DNA of 64,000 bases from Humulus lupulus (lineage: Eukaryota; Streptophyta; Magnoliopsida; Rosales; Cannabaceae), in contig NC_084802.1 of the NCBI RefSeq assembly GCF_963169125.1, positions 43,505,107 through 43,569,106 on the forward strand. The letters run 5' to 3'. Below are positions 21,911-34,609 of the stretch, in pieces (within the stretch, counting starts at the first letter, position 1; every line of letters begins with the position of its first letter). The notes under the pieces were generated by a model that was given only the letters and a program-made list of their open reading frames with translations, did not search any database and was not told the DNA's origin. The position numbers and the translations under genes were made by a program.

Positions 21911-22303
21911 CTATGCATCCCCCTGCAATAGGTCTCTAGCTCTAAGTACAGATATCATAGGTATACAGGGTCCATGCACAGTGCCAACGAACACAAAGGG
22001 GTCCTCACCCTCAGGCTCAAAGGTTACCATCTTCTTCTTGCAATCTATCATTTCCCCATACTTCTCTAGCCAATCCATACCCAGAATGATATTAAAGCCA
22101 GTCATCACCAACTCTACTAAGTCAACTGACGATTCCCTGCCATCCACTGTAATTGGTAGTGATCTAACCCATCTCCTGGTAACCACTAACTCCCTAGTAG
22201 ACAACATAGTACCAAACCCCATAGGATAAAATTCGCATGGTCTACACAATCCATCTATAATCCTAGTAGCAACAAAAGAGTGTGTAGCACCTGAATCAAT
22301 CAA
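21911..22303 (-). pseudogene. TE-D aspartic protease
   Basis: The retropepsin active site D-S-G-A-T-H-S-F is at the start of a 130-codon open stretch, followed by I-I-L-G-M-D-W-L, the typical second conserved block. The protease would cleave the Gag-Pol polyprotein. It stops before RT, with one or more breaks between 21910 and 21777. Confidence 0.88.
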
Positions 22304-22339
22304 AACAGTATAGAAGGTTCAAGTGCTAGAAAGTTGTCC

Positions 22340-23175
22340 TATAACCACTAAGGAACTAGCCTCGACCTCTGCCTGGGTCATGGTGAACACCCGAGCTGGC
22401 GTCAGGTTGTCCACATTCTTGGGCTCTTCCTTTATAGCTCTCGGGCAGTCCTTCTTCAAATGCCCCACACTGCCACAAACAAAGCAGGACTTTGCCCGAC
22501 ATTCCCCAATATGGCGCGTCTTGCACCGGGTACACTTTGGGAATGCTTTCCAAGTCTCACTGCCACCCTAGCGCCCCATCTGTATGCCCCGTGGCCTCCT
22601 ATCAGGCCCTGGAGCTAAAACTGTATCTGGAGTCTTTCTCTTTTGGTCACTGGGGCCTTCCACCCCTACCAAAGCCTGTAATGGAGGTCCCGGCCTCCTA
22701 GAATCCACTCTAGTCGCATTCTCACACCAGATCTTGTTCTCTGCGCTCTCAGCTGTAAGCGCCCTCTCCACAGCATGTGCTTAGGTGATCAATCCTGGCA
22801 CAGTAGTGATACGAACATCCCAGGCTATCATAGGTTGTAGCCCCTAGAGAAACCTCTCTCTTCTGGTCCCATCAGTGAGCACCAGATCCCCAACAAACTT
22901 TTCCAATCTGTCAAATTTCAGGGCATAATGAGTCACTGTCATGTTATCTTGAAGTAATTTTCTGAACTCTTCAGCCTGCGCAACTTTAACTGTGTCGTTG
23001 TAGTACTTCTCATTAAACAAAGTTTTGATCTCTTCCCATTCCATGGTGTTTACTGCTTTGGTCTGGGATACCACCTCCCACCATATTCAGGCATCCTCCT
23101 GAAACATGTAAATAGCGCAGGCCACTCTCTCATTACGACCTACCCTCGTGAAATCTAGGATGGTGGTTATCATGG
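22340..23175 (-). pseudogene. TE-D gag, C-terminal part
   Basis: The capsid-like core reads M-E-W-E-E-I-K-T-L-F-N-E-K-Y-Y within 23074-22844. A zinc knuckle C-F-V-C-G-S-V-G-H-L-K-K-D-C (C-x2-C-x4-H-x4-C) lies at about 22490-22445. The upstream half of gag lies beyond the CACTA insertion, at 29368-29402 and 32236-32570. Confidence 0.8.
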
Positions 23176-23194
23176 CACTACTACAAAATACCCT

Positions 23195-23545
23195 TTACGG
23201 GACACTTTTTTAGGACACGCGCATAAATGCAAATCCTTAAAAATATTTATGGAGTTTTTAGGACTCTCTCAATGAGAGTCCTGAAAAAACACAATTTAGG
23301 ACTCGCAATGAGTGTCCTAAAAAAATATGCAAGTCTTAAAAAAATCTGGGCTAAAAAAGGAGTGTTTTACTTAACAATTTTAAGGACTTGTTTTGGGAGT
23401 CTTTAATACTCTTTAAGGACTTGCTTTGCGAGTCCTAAAAACACCTGGGCTGAAAAATTAGGAATGGTGACTTTTAAAGACTCGCTTTGTGAGTCCTAAA
23501 AGAGTATTAATGACTCTCAAAGCAAGTCCTTAAAATTGTTAAGTA
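23195..23545. repeat. CACTA left subterminal repeats
   Basis: Short direct and inverted copies of AGGACTCGC, AGGACTTGC and GAGTCCTAAAA recur every 30-60 bases, many forming small hairpins. Confidence 0.8.
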
Positions 23546-23834
23546 AAAGAGCATAAAATTATTTTATGGAACAATTATTATAATTTTTAAGAGAATTTGT
23601 ATAGTTTTGATTTTTAAAATTATTTTTTTATAATATTAGGAATATAGAATTGGGAGTTTTATAATCACATTTTTTTATCTGAATAATATACTCTTATTTT
23701 TATTTATAAAATAAATAAAATATAAGTGCCAAATCCATTTTTCTCTCCCACCCTACCCGATCCATACTTGCCTTTCTCCATCTCTCTCTCTCACATGCTC
23801 TCTGCTCTGCTAGGCCCGAACGACTGCCCTCCGA

Positions 23835-26800
23835 TGGTTGCCGGCGTCCAGATAATCGATCAGGAGTACCAGACACCGCTGAAACTCCAGCCTCGCGAGC
23901 CCTTCGTTGCCATTCTCCACCGCGAGCAGAAGCCTCCAGGCTCTACTTTTGGACAAGTAAAGGACTGTTGGGGCATTGAACAATCTGAGGTATGCCCCTC
24001 AATCTGTCGTAGTTGGTGGAGCGGTGGCCTCACAGGGGTCGCGGCAGTGGTCTCTGCTCTAAGTATGCTTTCTTTAACAATTTTTTTTCCATATGTATAT
24101 AGATTTGAGAAATATATGTATAAATATTATATATATATGAATAGATTTATAATGCCTATATATTCTATTTTGTAAGGTTTCATATGAAGTTGTTTGGAGG
24201 CTTTGATGTATTCCAATTATTTGGCTGGGTGTATTTTGAGATTTGGGATTCATTGGCTTGGTGGCTGTGTGATTTGGGATTTAAATTTTTGCTTGTTTAA
24301 ATTTCCTAGAGTTACAAGAAAATTTTCGGGTTAGTTTCTGATATTATCTTTTGGATGTTTTTTATCTTGAGCTGGAAAGTAGTGTAAGGAAACCAAGGCA
24401 TATGGATCGCTTAAACTAATGGTTGATGCTCTTCAAGTGTTTGAGAAATTGATGCAAAGAAACTACAGAATATGATTTAATGAAACTATGAGTGATTCTA
24501 GTTTTTGTGTGCTCAAATTACTATTGCCTTTTGTATTATTATTGTTAGATGATTAAATATAATATATATTTATAATTATATAACTCTTTCGTGGCCTCTC
24601 TTTATTATATTGAGCTTTTTCTTAGAATATAACATGGTAGCTACTTGTGTGTATATATTGTATATATATATGCTATACTATACATATGCAGGAGTGCTTA
24701 AATGGAGAGTTTCTTTGAGTTGGTCTCAAGTTTGCTCCACTAGCTGGATATCACTGGTATCTACACATCTTTACTTTTGATCATTTTATAAGTTGTATTA
24801 ATCAAATTATAGGTAGTGAAAACCAATTTTTTTGATAGATTTTGAGCTTAGTTTATTTTGTTTCGAAGGGTCACATTTCTCTTTTTGTCATTTAACCTCC
24901 TTATTGGAAAAATCATAGCGTAATAATTTTTCAGAATAAATAAACTAGTTCAGATGTAAAACTATTATTAGGTGGTTATTTGATAGTTGGAAACAAGAGA
25001 TTTAACTTAACTGAAAGCAATAAAAAAGAGAAAAGATTAACAACAAGTCTTGAGCTTTCAAAACTCTCTCAATGATTTTCTTACTTTGAATAATGTTAAA
25101 TGCTAGTCTACAGATAAAAAACTGATCTGGTTATTATACATAGGACTTAACTAGACTTACTAAAATTAGTCAACCTAGGACTAATAACTGAATAAACAAC
25201 CTTGTATTTTATATAAAAATAAAGTCTTCTTGAATTGAGTGTTGTCATCTTGATCATTTGAAACTAACTTGTATATTAGGTGTCAGATTTGGACACTGAT
25301 TTTGTTTCCTTTGCTATGTGTGCAGGTTTGATGGAGATGGGTATATATATTGACTTCATTATTCTAAAAACTTATTTAAATGAGTATATATATTGACGTC
25401 TTCAACAAGAAGAATACTTTGGAGCTCCCAAATTCATGAAGGTAATAATAACAAGAATTACTTAAGAATTTGATTAATTTTCAATCATCATTTAGGCTCA
25501 AGTTGTCAGGTGATTGAATATTCATGAAATCAAAGTTTTCTTCAAAATTATTGGCTCTCCCTTGTAATAATAATACTTATGAAAGATTAATTAAAGTGTC
25601 CAAAGTAATTTCTGAGTTGTAAGATTACAAAATCTGGTTTAATTAATTGAGCTTAGATTTCAAATTAATGTTTATTAGTTTCAAACTTCATTTGATTTTA
25701 ATGCAAACTTTCAGATTGGAGACCTGAAAAGGCATTTTGGATTACTTGCAGTGATCATGCAAATTTTGAGAGCAAAGCTCAAAGTATTAGATCTTTCGTA
25801 TGGAAATGGAACAGGTATAATTAAGCACAACTCTACTACACATCTAGTACTGATATATATGTCTTCATGTGAATGTAATTTTAGAAATTAGTCAATCCTA
25901 AATGTAGAATATAAATAAGGATTGGTAAGATAAAGTAAAGCCTAAGAATGCAAACTTCACGCCATTGAAGTTTGGTACACTCAATCTCTATTAACAATTT
26001 TATTGTTTTTAAGTGAGTTATGCCAGCAAAGATAGGAATGTCCTATGGAGGCTTTATGAGTGATCTTTTTCATGCCATATTAAGTGATCTCTTTAAACTG
26101 TATATTAGTCAAAATTTGAAACTTGTGTGCACAAAATATCAATTGTTATTCATATCTTGGCTTCCTTTGTAATTGTATAACATGAATTTGTAGAGCTGAG
26201 GATTATGTAATTTTTCTTGAAATGTACAACTAGTAGTACTACTGTAAAACAATCACAATCAGCTTCTTAAGTGGACTCAGTCCTCCTTAGCTTAGCTATA
26301 CTCAAAACTCAATTAATATTTAACTAATCTTTATGATTTGATTTACCTTAATTATTGTTGTGGTCTAAGACTACTCATCTCTAAATTAATAAGTGTGATT
26401 ATAAATAATTAATATAGGAATATCTTGGACCATGCCATGGTTATATTTTACTAATTTATATTTTGATGCTTTCATTAACTCATTATTTTGAGCAGCACAA
26501 GAACTAGAAGTTGTACAATGTTAGAATTTTTTCTTTCTACATATACATATGCGAAACAGCTACATCTACTTGTTGTAGTATCATAAGGAAGAATAAATTG
26601 TCAGTTTCTTTTTCTTGTGTGATGGTTTTGATTGATGGAGTCTTTTTTAGGAGTTCTTGCTATTGTGGATTTTATTCCTGCACTGCAGCAATAACATTTA
26701 GAATATTTTTTTTGCTTGAAATTGGTCTATTATTATAAGCACTATGAATTGCTTTTGTAAATATTCTCACTGCCTTTACTTCACACGTTTGCCACTGTTA

Positions 26801-28810
26801 ATAGGATGTTGTGGACGTCCATGACAGTTTAGCTGCTAAAGCTGAACATGGTGATGCTTCCAGAAAGGAAAGGTCCTCAGTTCAAGGTGTAGAACAGGTA
26901 ATTAATACCAAACATGTTTCATGTAATTAGAAATTGATTGCAGTTTTACTTTCATATATTTTAAAGATTTTTATTAGAGCTTATCTGAGTTTGAATTATA
27001 AAAAAATAGTTTCCTAGTTGAGTTAAGACTTCTTATTTATGGCTATCTGTCAAATATTTTTGTACTTAGTGGAGTTTGAATATCTTAGATATTCATCCGT
27101 AGTGAAGTAGGTTCTGGGAATTCTGTGTACTGCGGTGATAACGGAAAGTTGAAAACTTGCATGTCTTAGTGAAGTAGGTTATGAGAATTTTGTGTGCTGC
27201 GGTGATATATGGATGAAAACCTGTGTGCTGTTTGATTTGTTTGACATGTTGGTGTTGATTGTGACATATGGCTAGGCTAGTAAATTAGGGATATGCTGTC
27301 TGATTTTCTATAGATTTTTTTGTACTTAGTTTTGTGTGGAAATATGAAAAAGATGGCTACCACAATGATAAATTTGTGATCTGGATATTTAACATTTGAC
27401 CGCCTAATTAATAATTAAGTGAATTTAAATTTTACTACTAATCACAAAATTTGCTTAATCAAAGCCTCAAAAAAGCCGATTTAGAGTAACTATGTGATCT
27501 ATGTTATCACAGATTTGTGCTTTCGAGATTATAAGTGCAGGATAGGTCTTTCTAGAATTTGAATCAAATCCTCATCTTTTCTCTCCCAAAAGAGTAAAAC
27601 AGGTTGCTGAATAAACCCCGTCCGTGAGATTTTAGAATCATACATATAATATAACATTCTGAAAATTAATCTTAGAAAGATCCTTCAACGGTGTTTGTTC
27701 TGCCACCTATTGTGAACCTTTAACTAAGCTTACGTTGGTGATTGTGGCTTATTTTCTTACCTTTTTAACCTAATTTCTAGGGTTTATATGATTTGAAATA
27801 GATTTAGGATATATGATATTTAGTTTTTAGGAATATATATTTTTATAGCATGAAGAAATTTATTATCTAGAATCAACGCTTGGGGTTACTTCACAGGCAG
27901 TTGAAGTGAGTATTTTTTTCTTAAAATATTTGATGGTTTTAGTTGCGTAGAAGGGGTTTCATTAAAGGCTTGAGTTGTCTCTAACTCCTGATGATATTTT
28001 TCAATCTCTTTCAATTGTGCTTATATTTGGTGTTTCTGGGTTTAGATTATGAATTTTTTTCTTATGGAGCTAAAAAAATTTCTTAAGGGACTAATTGCAT
28101 TTAAAAAAAAAATGAGACTTTTTTTTAACAAATTTTCATAACATTTTATGTTAATATCTATTTTGTTTACAAATTTAAAATACAAAGAGAAAATTAGGGG
28201 AAGTTGAGCCCCCAAACTTAGTAAGTGCCGAATTATATTACAAAGTTATAACAAAATTAAATAGTATAATTATTAAAATTTTGTTACAAATTTAGTTTTC
28301 TATTGTGCAATGGAGACTAACTGAGGTCTGTCAAAGATTGGAGCATGATCTTGTGATCCAAAGTTTTAATGGTATATTTTGCTATTGTTTTAATGGTATA
28401 TTTTCTGTATTGTGCAACTAGATTTTTTGGTGTATTTTGTGATAGATTTTTGGTGTATTTTATTAACTAAGTTGAATGGATTAATATGTTAGATTTATGG
28501 TCTATTTTTTTGCTAATTTTAGTGTAGTTTGCTGCTGTTTTGAAATACCTCTATGTACTGAATGAATAACATTTTATGAAATAGTACTATCTAACAAGAT
28601 ATTGTTTGCTTCTTGACTATATGAATACATATAATGATAATGATAGTTTGATTCTCGCATTTACTATATATATTTATAATTGTTATGTGTGTCTACTTAT
28701 TTATAAGTTTGAATTATAATATATTTATAATTAAAGAACTTTTTTATAATGTGCAGGTCTATATTGAGATGCATTTCTTTGGCGCAATACTAGACAACAT
28801 TGACAGTTGA
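23835..28810 (+). other. Possible spliced gene of unknown origin inside the CACTA element
   Basis: After a pyrimidine-rich leader (23730-23800), an ATG at 23835 opens a GC-richer frame starting M-V-A-G-V-Q-I-I-D-Q-E-Y. It is unlike the AT-rich surroundings and runs to 24175 if unspliced, with candidate GT donors near 23956 and 23990. Farther on are exon-like blocks bounded by AG and GT: a C-A-G/gtataatt donor near 25813 after a D-L-K-R-H-F-G-L-L frame, a block at about 26804-26898 ending GAACAG/GTAATT, and a last block from 28757 (V-Y-I-E-M-H-F-F) to a stop near 28809. CACTA elements often capture host gene pieces. I cannot name the source, and the exons are inferred by eye. Confidence 0.35.
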
Positions 28811-29099
28811 AGTTTTTAGAATAAAAAATATATTTCACTAACATTGTATACATTTCTTGTTTAATATTTGGTGATGATAAAATTTTATTGTAGTATAAAC
28901 TATCATGTAATATAATTTTGTAAGCCGAGTAGACTAAATACTGAAATGATATTTTTGAGTAATTAATAAAAAATTATTTTGTTGTATTTTCTTTTGAAAT
29001 TTTAGAAATCTAACATATATAATACATTTTGGACACTCAAAGGGATATATTTTTTCTAAATCAAAATGAAAATTGTAGCTACATTTTTTTTATAAAAAA

Positions 29100-29350
29100 A
29101 ATTACTTTTAAGGGCATGCAAAGCGACTCTTAAAAAATTACTTAAAGCACTCAACCAGATTTTTTAGGACTCGCGACTCGCATTGCGAGTCCTAAAAACT
29201 TAATTAAAGGCACTCAATCAGATTTTTTAAGACTCACACCATATTTTTTAGGACTCGCAATACGAGTCCTAAAAACTTAATTAAAAGCACTCAAGCAGAT
29301 TATTAGGACTCGAAATGCTAGAGGACTCTCGCCCCGCAAGTCCTAAAAAT
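29100..29350. repeat. CACTA right subterminal repeats
   Basis: Repeated AGGACTCGCAATxCGAGTCC palindromes separated by AACTTAATTAAA-GCACTCAA spacers at roughly 60-75-base intervals; they mirror the left end. Confidence 0.8.
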
Positions 29351-29367
29351 CATTTTTTGTAGTAGTG

Positions 29368-29402
29368 GGTCATCGACTGTTCAGCCTTTAGTGGATCTGA
29401 GC
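29368..29402 (-). pseudogene. TE-D gag sliver between two insertions
   Basis: The minus strand reads D-P-L-K-A-E-Q-S-M-T, a gag segment that continues left across the CACTA element (M-I-T-T-I-L-D) and right across the solo LTR. It fixes both insertions as later than TE-D. Confidence 0.8.
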
Positions 29403-32235
29403 TGTAATGCCCCAAATTTCCTAATAAGATTTAGGACCTTGATTAGGAGGCCGGGAGGGCCATAATTGATTTATTATGTTATTAAATTATTATATGCATG
29501 TTTAGGTGTATTAAATATGCATGTGAACCATTTTTTATTAATTGGGTGATTTTCATATTTTGGCCATTGCGGGCATATTTGGCATATATGTGATATGTGT
29601 GTGGTGCTTCAATATTATTTGGTTATGCTAGGGCTACTCAACAAAAGACGATCCTAGGAGGTAAGCTAGTGGGAAAGTCACAATGGGATTCATGCTTGAC
29701 TTGGAGTGAGTCAATGGGTATTTAGCATTACTGGGTTATTGGGTAATGGGAATAAGATTTTGATGATAAATTGGGAGTTAGTAAGATCAGGGGGAAATTT
29801 TGGAGGTTTTGACTATTTTGCCCCCGGGGACGTTTTCGGGACCTCGAGTATTAGGATTTGTTTGAGGCTACTTAAGCTTGAAGTAACCTGTTAAGAAATA
29901 AAAAGAACGTTCAGAACGTTCTCTCTCCTTCAAAGTTCCATTTTTGTCTCCCGATCGCATTTTCAAAGGAAACTTGAGTTCTAGGACTTGGATTCAAGCG
30001 AGGATCAAGGCATAGTGATCCTAGGGAAAATTAGAAGCTTATTAGCTGGAGGATTTAGTTGGGAAACAACTCAATCGAAGGTAATTCAAGTTTTAAGTTC
30101 TAAGTTTTTAAAGTTTTTAAGCTTGGATTGGACTTTGTGTTTTGATAAGATTTTGATTGAATTGAAGCTTGGGTTTTGTTAGTTTTGGATCATGGGGATG
30201 TTTGAGAACTTTGATTTTGGAATTTATAGATGTTTGGATAGGTTTTTGGAAGGTTTTTAAATGGAGAAAATGAGGAAAAATAGCTGGTTCGTGGTTGGGC
30301 AGCGACCCTGTTCTTGGGCGCCGCGGCCCAGGCTCGATGAAGAAGGTGAAGGTTGCTGATGGGCTGTTAGGGCTGCGGCGCTAGACTCAGGCAGAGAAGA
30401 GTTCTGCCTCTGTTTGGAGGCGGGCCTCGACATTTGGGAGGTAGGGCTGCGGCGCTTGAGGCCATTTGTGGCCAAAATGGTGTTTTGATTATGGTAACTT
30501 AACTCTAAGGGCCTGGGATCGATCCTACTACCCAGTTGAGTGAGATTCAACGTCCCGGAGGCTTGGGTTGGGTTTGGAAGTATTTATTTACTTATTTTGA
30601 TGAGGTTTTATATTATGGTTGTGACTAGGTTATCATTAGGGGCTTGGAATCAGGATCATGCTTGTGGCTTGTTTATTGGTAACCTGTGCTTGGACCAAAG
30701 GTATGAAAATTGCACCCAGTATGTGATGCATGTGATGCACGAGAAACATGTGGCTAGGGCATGCCATGAATATTGAATATGAGATTGATCAGAGCTTGAG
30801 TCTCTGTGTTTGTGCATGATCATAATTATGCTAGCAACTGTTAAGTAAGCATGATGTATGCCCTATATTTGGATATTTGACATATGATATATGCCTGGTA
30901 GCATTACTTACTTGTGCATGGCATGGACTAAATAGTCAGAATTGGCAATGGTGTCAGTATTAACTATGAAGCTGTGACTCACTAGTCAAGTTCGGCAGTA
31001 GTACTGAACACTGGTCACCTGATATTAACTAATAAGTCAAGAACGATCTTAGCGTGTTTAACGCAAGCCGACAAAGATTACATCTAATCGACATCTGCAT
31101 TGAATGACTCAAATGAGCATTAATGTCGGACCAACCTCAAGTTCGATGAAAATTATAAGCGCTTGTCTAGCCAAAGGCTAGTTACTTAGAGCTAGGGCCA
31201 GAGAGCCCTAGCGACTGTTAGTCACATGGCTATGGGTGTTGAGCCCGAGTGACTTACCCAACAGTCACTCATTTGATTGGAGCCAGGGCCAGAGAGCCCC
31301 AGTGACTGTTAGTCACATGGTTGTGGGTACTGAGCCCAGGTGATGGTTTCGTCACATGGTTGTGGGTGCCAAGCCCCATAGTAACTTGTTCGTCAGTCAC
31401 TCATCTGATTAGAGCCGTTGCCAGAAAGCCCAGGTGACTGTTTTGTCACATGGCTATGGGTGTTGAGCCCCGTAGTGACTTTCTTGTCAGGCACTCATTA
31501 TGGTTAAACAGAACCTCAAAGTGAGATTCTCTCATCTGTTCAGGGCTATAAGCTCTATATGATCATAATGATCATCATTTGCATGGCTATGGGTGTTGAG
31601 CCCTTGGTCACTTGCTTGTCAGTCACTCATTATGGTTAGCGGAACCACCAGTGTTAAATCACTCATCTGATTAAGATTGACTTGATAGTCATTCAATTAG
31701 AAGGGAAGGATTTCTTATCCTGGATACCCCATCATTATCTGAATTCATTTGCATGCTTGAATAGAGCTATAATTGCTAGGCATGCCAGATATGATTTTGT
31801 GACATGATATTACTAATCATGAGCATATTGAGTTTTCTTGCTGGGCTTCGGCTCACGGGTGCTATGTGGTGCAGGTAAAGGCAAAAGAAAGATGGACCAT
31901 CCATGAGTTGGAGAGCTTAGGTGACGATGTGTACATATGCGGTTACTCGACCGCCACGACCGAGGGTTTAAAGAGGAACTAGGGTTAAACCATATTTTGC
32001 CGCTTAGATCGGCTGGTTGTAAATATTTTCTTGTAATGTACCTTTAAATTATATTTTTGGGATCCCAATGTATACAGTAAACGTTTTAGTGAAACGTTAT
32101 ATCTTAACCAAAATTTTTAATCCCTAACCTGCTAATCATACTTAGTTACACGATTATGGCCAAATGACTCAATTAGCGAGTTTAGCACTGTTCAAATGGC
32201 ACACCGTAACGGTCCCTGGAGTTTAGGGTATTACA
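29403..32235 (+). repeat. Solo LTR of a chromovirus
   Basis: It starts TGTAATGCCCC and ends GGGTATTACA, the chromovirus LTR style of TE-B, and is flanked by a perfect 5-bp target duplication TGAGC (29398-29402 and 32236-32240). No internal element sequence is present, so the insertion was reduced by LTR-LTR recombination. At 2,833 bp it is longer than the TE-B LTR, partly because of internal repeats at about 31190-31650. It interrupts TE-D gag. Confidence 0.9.
31190..31650. repeat. Internal repeats in the solo LTR
   Basis: Blocks like GTCACATGGCTATGGGTGTT followed by GAGCCC and GTGACT recur at about 31223, 31313, 31352, 31446 and 31582, mixed with AGTCACTCAT blocks. Spacing is irregular. Confidence 0.65.
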
Positions 32236-32600
32236 TGAGCTTCCCTAAAAAACTGGAGGGTGTTGTTTCCTGAACCTCTCATAGAGGGGTTCCCATCTAT
32301 TTCCCCCTGTCTGGGGCTGTACTACCGCTGGTACCTCCGACTGTGTCATTGCTGGTACTGCAAGCTCTGGGTTCCTTGCTGGAACCTGTTGCTGCCTCAA
32401 GAGGTGAATCTCATCGTCCTATCTCTCTAACCTAGCTTGCATACCAGCAAGCACCTGTTGCCAGTTTTCTGGAGCTGGCGGTGGGGCCTAGCCCTGGTCA
32501 TTCTCTTCCCTAGCCTGTATCTCTTGGCCAGCCAAGCTTTCTGACCTTTGAGGAATCATACTAATATCTAACCCACTCTGCAGTGATCAAATCTGCCATT
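32236..32600 (-). pseudogene. TE-D gag, N-terminal part
   Basis: The minus strand reads an M-I-P-Q-R-S-E-S-L start at about 32565, then Q-V-L-A-G-M-Q-A-R-L, and W-E-P-L-Y-E-R-F-R-K near the solo LTR junction. Several TAG stops interrupt it. It joins the sliver at 29368-29402 and then the C-terminal part at 22340-23175. Confidence 0.7.
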
Positions 32601-32659
32601 AGGTAAGTAATAACTATACCTCTTGCCACCTGACGGTCCAAGATCAAATAGACAAACAA

Positions 32660-33010
32660 CAGATGCAATGCTAGTAAGCATGCCAACACGTAATATACTC
32701 AATCATGGTGCTAATAAGCACTTCCTGATATTCATCAGCGAACAACAATGCTAATAAGCATTTCTGGCATTCATAAGTAATTAACGATGCAAATAAGCAT
32801 GTTCCAACATTTATACATGCATAATAATGCTAATAAGCATGTTCTTTAATCTCCGCCAGTGTTAACAGTGCTAATAAGCATTTCCTGGCCTATATGAAAA
32901 TAATAACGCTAATAAGCGTATCTTGACCTACATGTCCGTATAATAACATTAATAAGCGGATCCTTTACATTCACAAACAATAATAATTCTAATAAGCACG
33001 TTCTTTATTA
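32660..33010. repeat. 40-bp tandem repeat in TE-D leader
   Basis: Nine units, each with a TGCTAATAAGCA-like core, begin at 32670, 32710, 32750, 32789, 32829, 32870, 32908, 32947 and 32988 (period 38-41). The core is nearly self-complementary, so each unit could form a small hairpin. The array lies between primer-binding site and gag start, the region usually holding packaging signals. Confidence 0.8.
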
Positions 33011-33202
33011 TTCATGCAATAGTCAAGGACCAGGCCCTATCAGATTATCTCATGCTCCCTAATCAAGCATGCAGATAAGGCATTTATATCACATTTAAGC
33101 AGCTAAACACATAACCACATAAATAGTTACCAAACCCTGAGTCGAGCTTGTCTTTAGTGGTGAGTGTACATGCCCAGCCAGTCTTCAGAAACCTTTAAAC
33201 CT

Positions 33203-33221
33203 TGGCAGCTTTGATACCAAG
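33203..33221 (-). promoter_or_regulatory. TE-D primer-binding site (initiator Met tRNA type)
   Basis: The minus strand reads TTGGTATCAAAGCTGCC two bases inside the LTR, close to the usual TGGTATCAGAGC site complementary to initiator methionine tRNA. Confidence 0.85.
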
Positions 33222-34609
33222 TTGTAACGTCCTCCTAATCGAGAACCATTACACTGTGTACTTTAAATAGTGTCAGACTCGCTAATCAAGTCATTTGGTT
33301 ATAAACGTGTAACTAAGGTTAGGGTTAAAATTTTTAGTCAAAGGAACTATTGACTTTTCATTTAAAAAGTTTCATGCATACATGGGATCCCAAACTATTA
33401 CAAATAAACGTTTAAACGCCGCCACCGAAGCTCTCCAACTCATGGCTGGTCAAGCTTTCCTTTCCCCTTACCTGCACTACATATCACCTGTGAGCCAAGG
33501 CTCAGCAAGAAAACTTAAAATTGTGCATGAACAGTAAATACATGTTCTACATACATATCTAGCATGCCCAACAGTAATGACCTACTCATGCATGCAAACA
33601 ATTACAAATAAATGACCTGAATATATGACCATAGAGTCAACCCCGGGGCCCTATGCCCTAGCGATGTTACCATAGAATCACATGGGGCCCTCACCCTTAG
33701 CTCTGAGTAACTAGCTATAAAGCTAGCCAAACGTTTTGTTTTCCAACGAACATAGGGTCGACCAACGTAATAGTATGTTGTTGATTGGGCCTAATCCTTT
33801 CGACCAGCGTGCAGCCCGCTATTGCCGCCCTTAACTAGCAAGTCAAGCCCTGAACCAGGTATTCAGATACAGCTACAAATAAGCATACTTCAGACAATAC
33901 AAGTATGCATACATATTAATCATATAACACCATCAATTAAATGCAAACATAGTAATAACCATGTTCCCTAACGAGGCTGAGCCCTAGCTATGCAAACCAT
34001 GCTAACAATCATATAACACTTAGCCAGAAACTGAATATTCAAGTATGTTTAACCAACAAACGTAATCATAACTCAAACACTTACATTCTCAAGGGCCCAT
34101 GCCCTAATCAAAGTTATAATGAGCAATCAGGCTTGTTCACATATATCACGTATTAGGTGCAGTTTTCTTACCTTAGGTCCGAGTACAGCATAAAATAAGG
34201 ACGACCCTCGAGCACGATCCCTGTTCCGAGCCCCTAGCGATAATCTAGTCACAACCATAATATATGATCCCATCAATAACGAGCAAATAAAGGCTTCTGA
34301 ACCGAGTCCTAGCCTCCGGGACGTAAAAATTCCACTAAACCGGGTAGTAGAATCGATCCTGAGCCCTTAGGTTTAAATTCCCGTCACTCAAGACTTATGG
34401 TGGCTAAAATAGCCCAGGCGGGCCACGACTTGCCCCTAAAGGCTGCGGCGTGCCTCCTAGGTCAGAGGCTCCCTCCTGCTTGGAACCTGGAGTCGGGCCG
34501 CAACCTGCCCTAGAGGGTCACGGCGCGCCCCCAAAGCAGAAACCCCCATCTAGCCCTGGGTTCGGTTGGGTCGCAGAGCCCCAAGAATAGGGCTGCAACC
34601 TGACCCTGC

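Larger units (their letters stand above)
23176..29367. mobile_element. CACTA-type DNA transposon inserted in TE-D gag
   Basis: The element starts CACTACTACAAAA and ends TTTTGTAGTAGTG, a perfect 13-bp terminal inverted repeat with the CACTA signature. Both ends carry dense subterminal repeats built on TTTAGGACTCGCAATGCGAG and its inverted forms (23195-23545 and 29100-29350), as the transposase-binding ends of CACTA elements do. Flanking TE-D gag sequence continues in frame across the gap. The flanks share a 2-base GG; the usual 3-base duplication is not exact. No transposase is recognisable in the 6.2-kb body, so it looks non-autonomous. Confidence 0.85.

Noticed and set aside
23176..29367. 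hAT or Harbinger element
   Set aside because: The CACTA ends and subterminal repeats fit CACTA; no 8-base or TTA/TAA duplication at the flanks.
32660..33010. CRISPR-like regular spacing
   Set aside because: Plant DNA; units are tandem with related spacers around a palindromic core, inside a retroelement leader.
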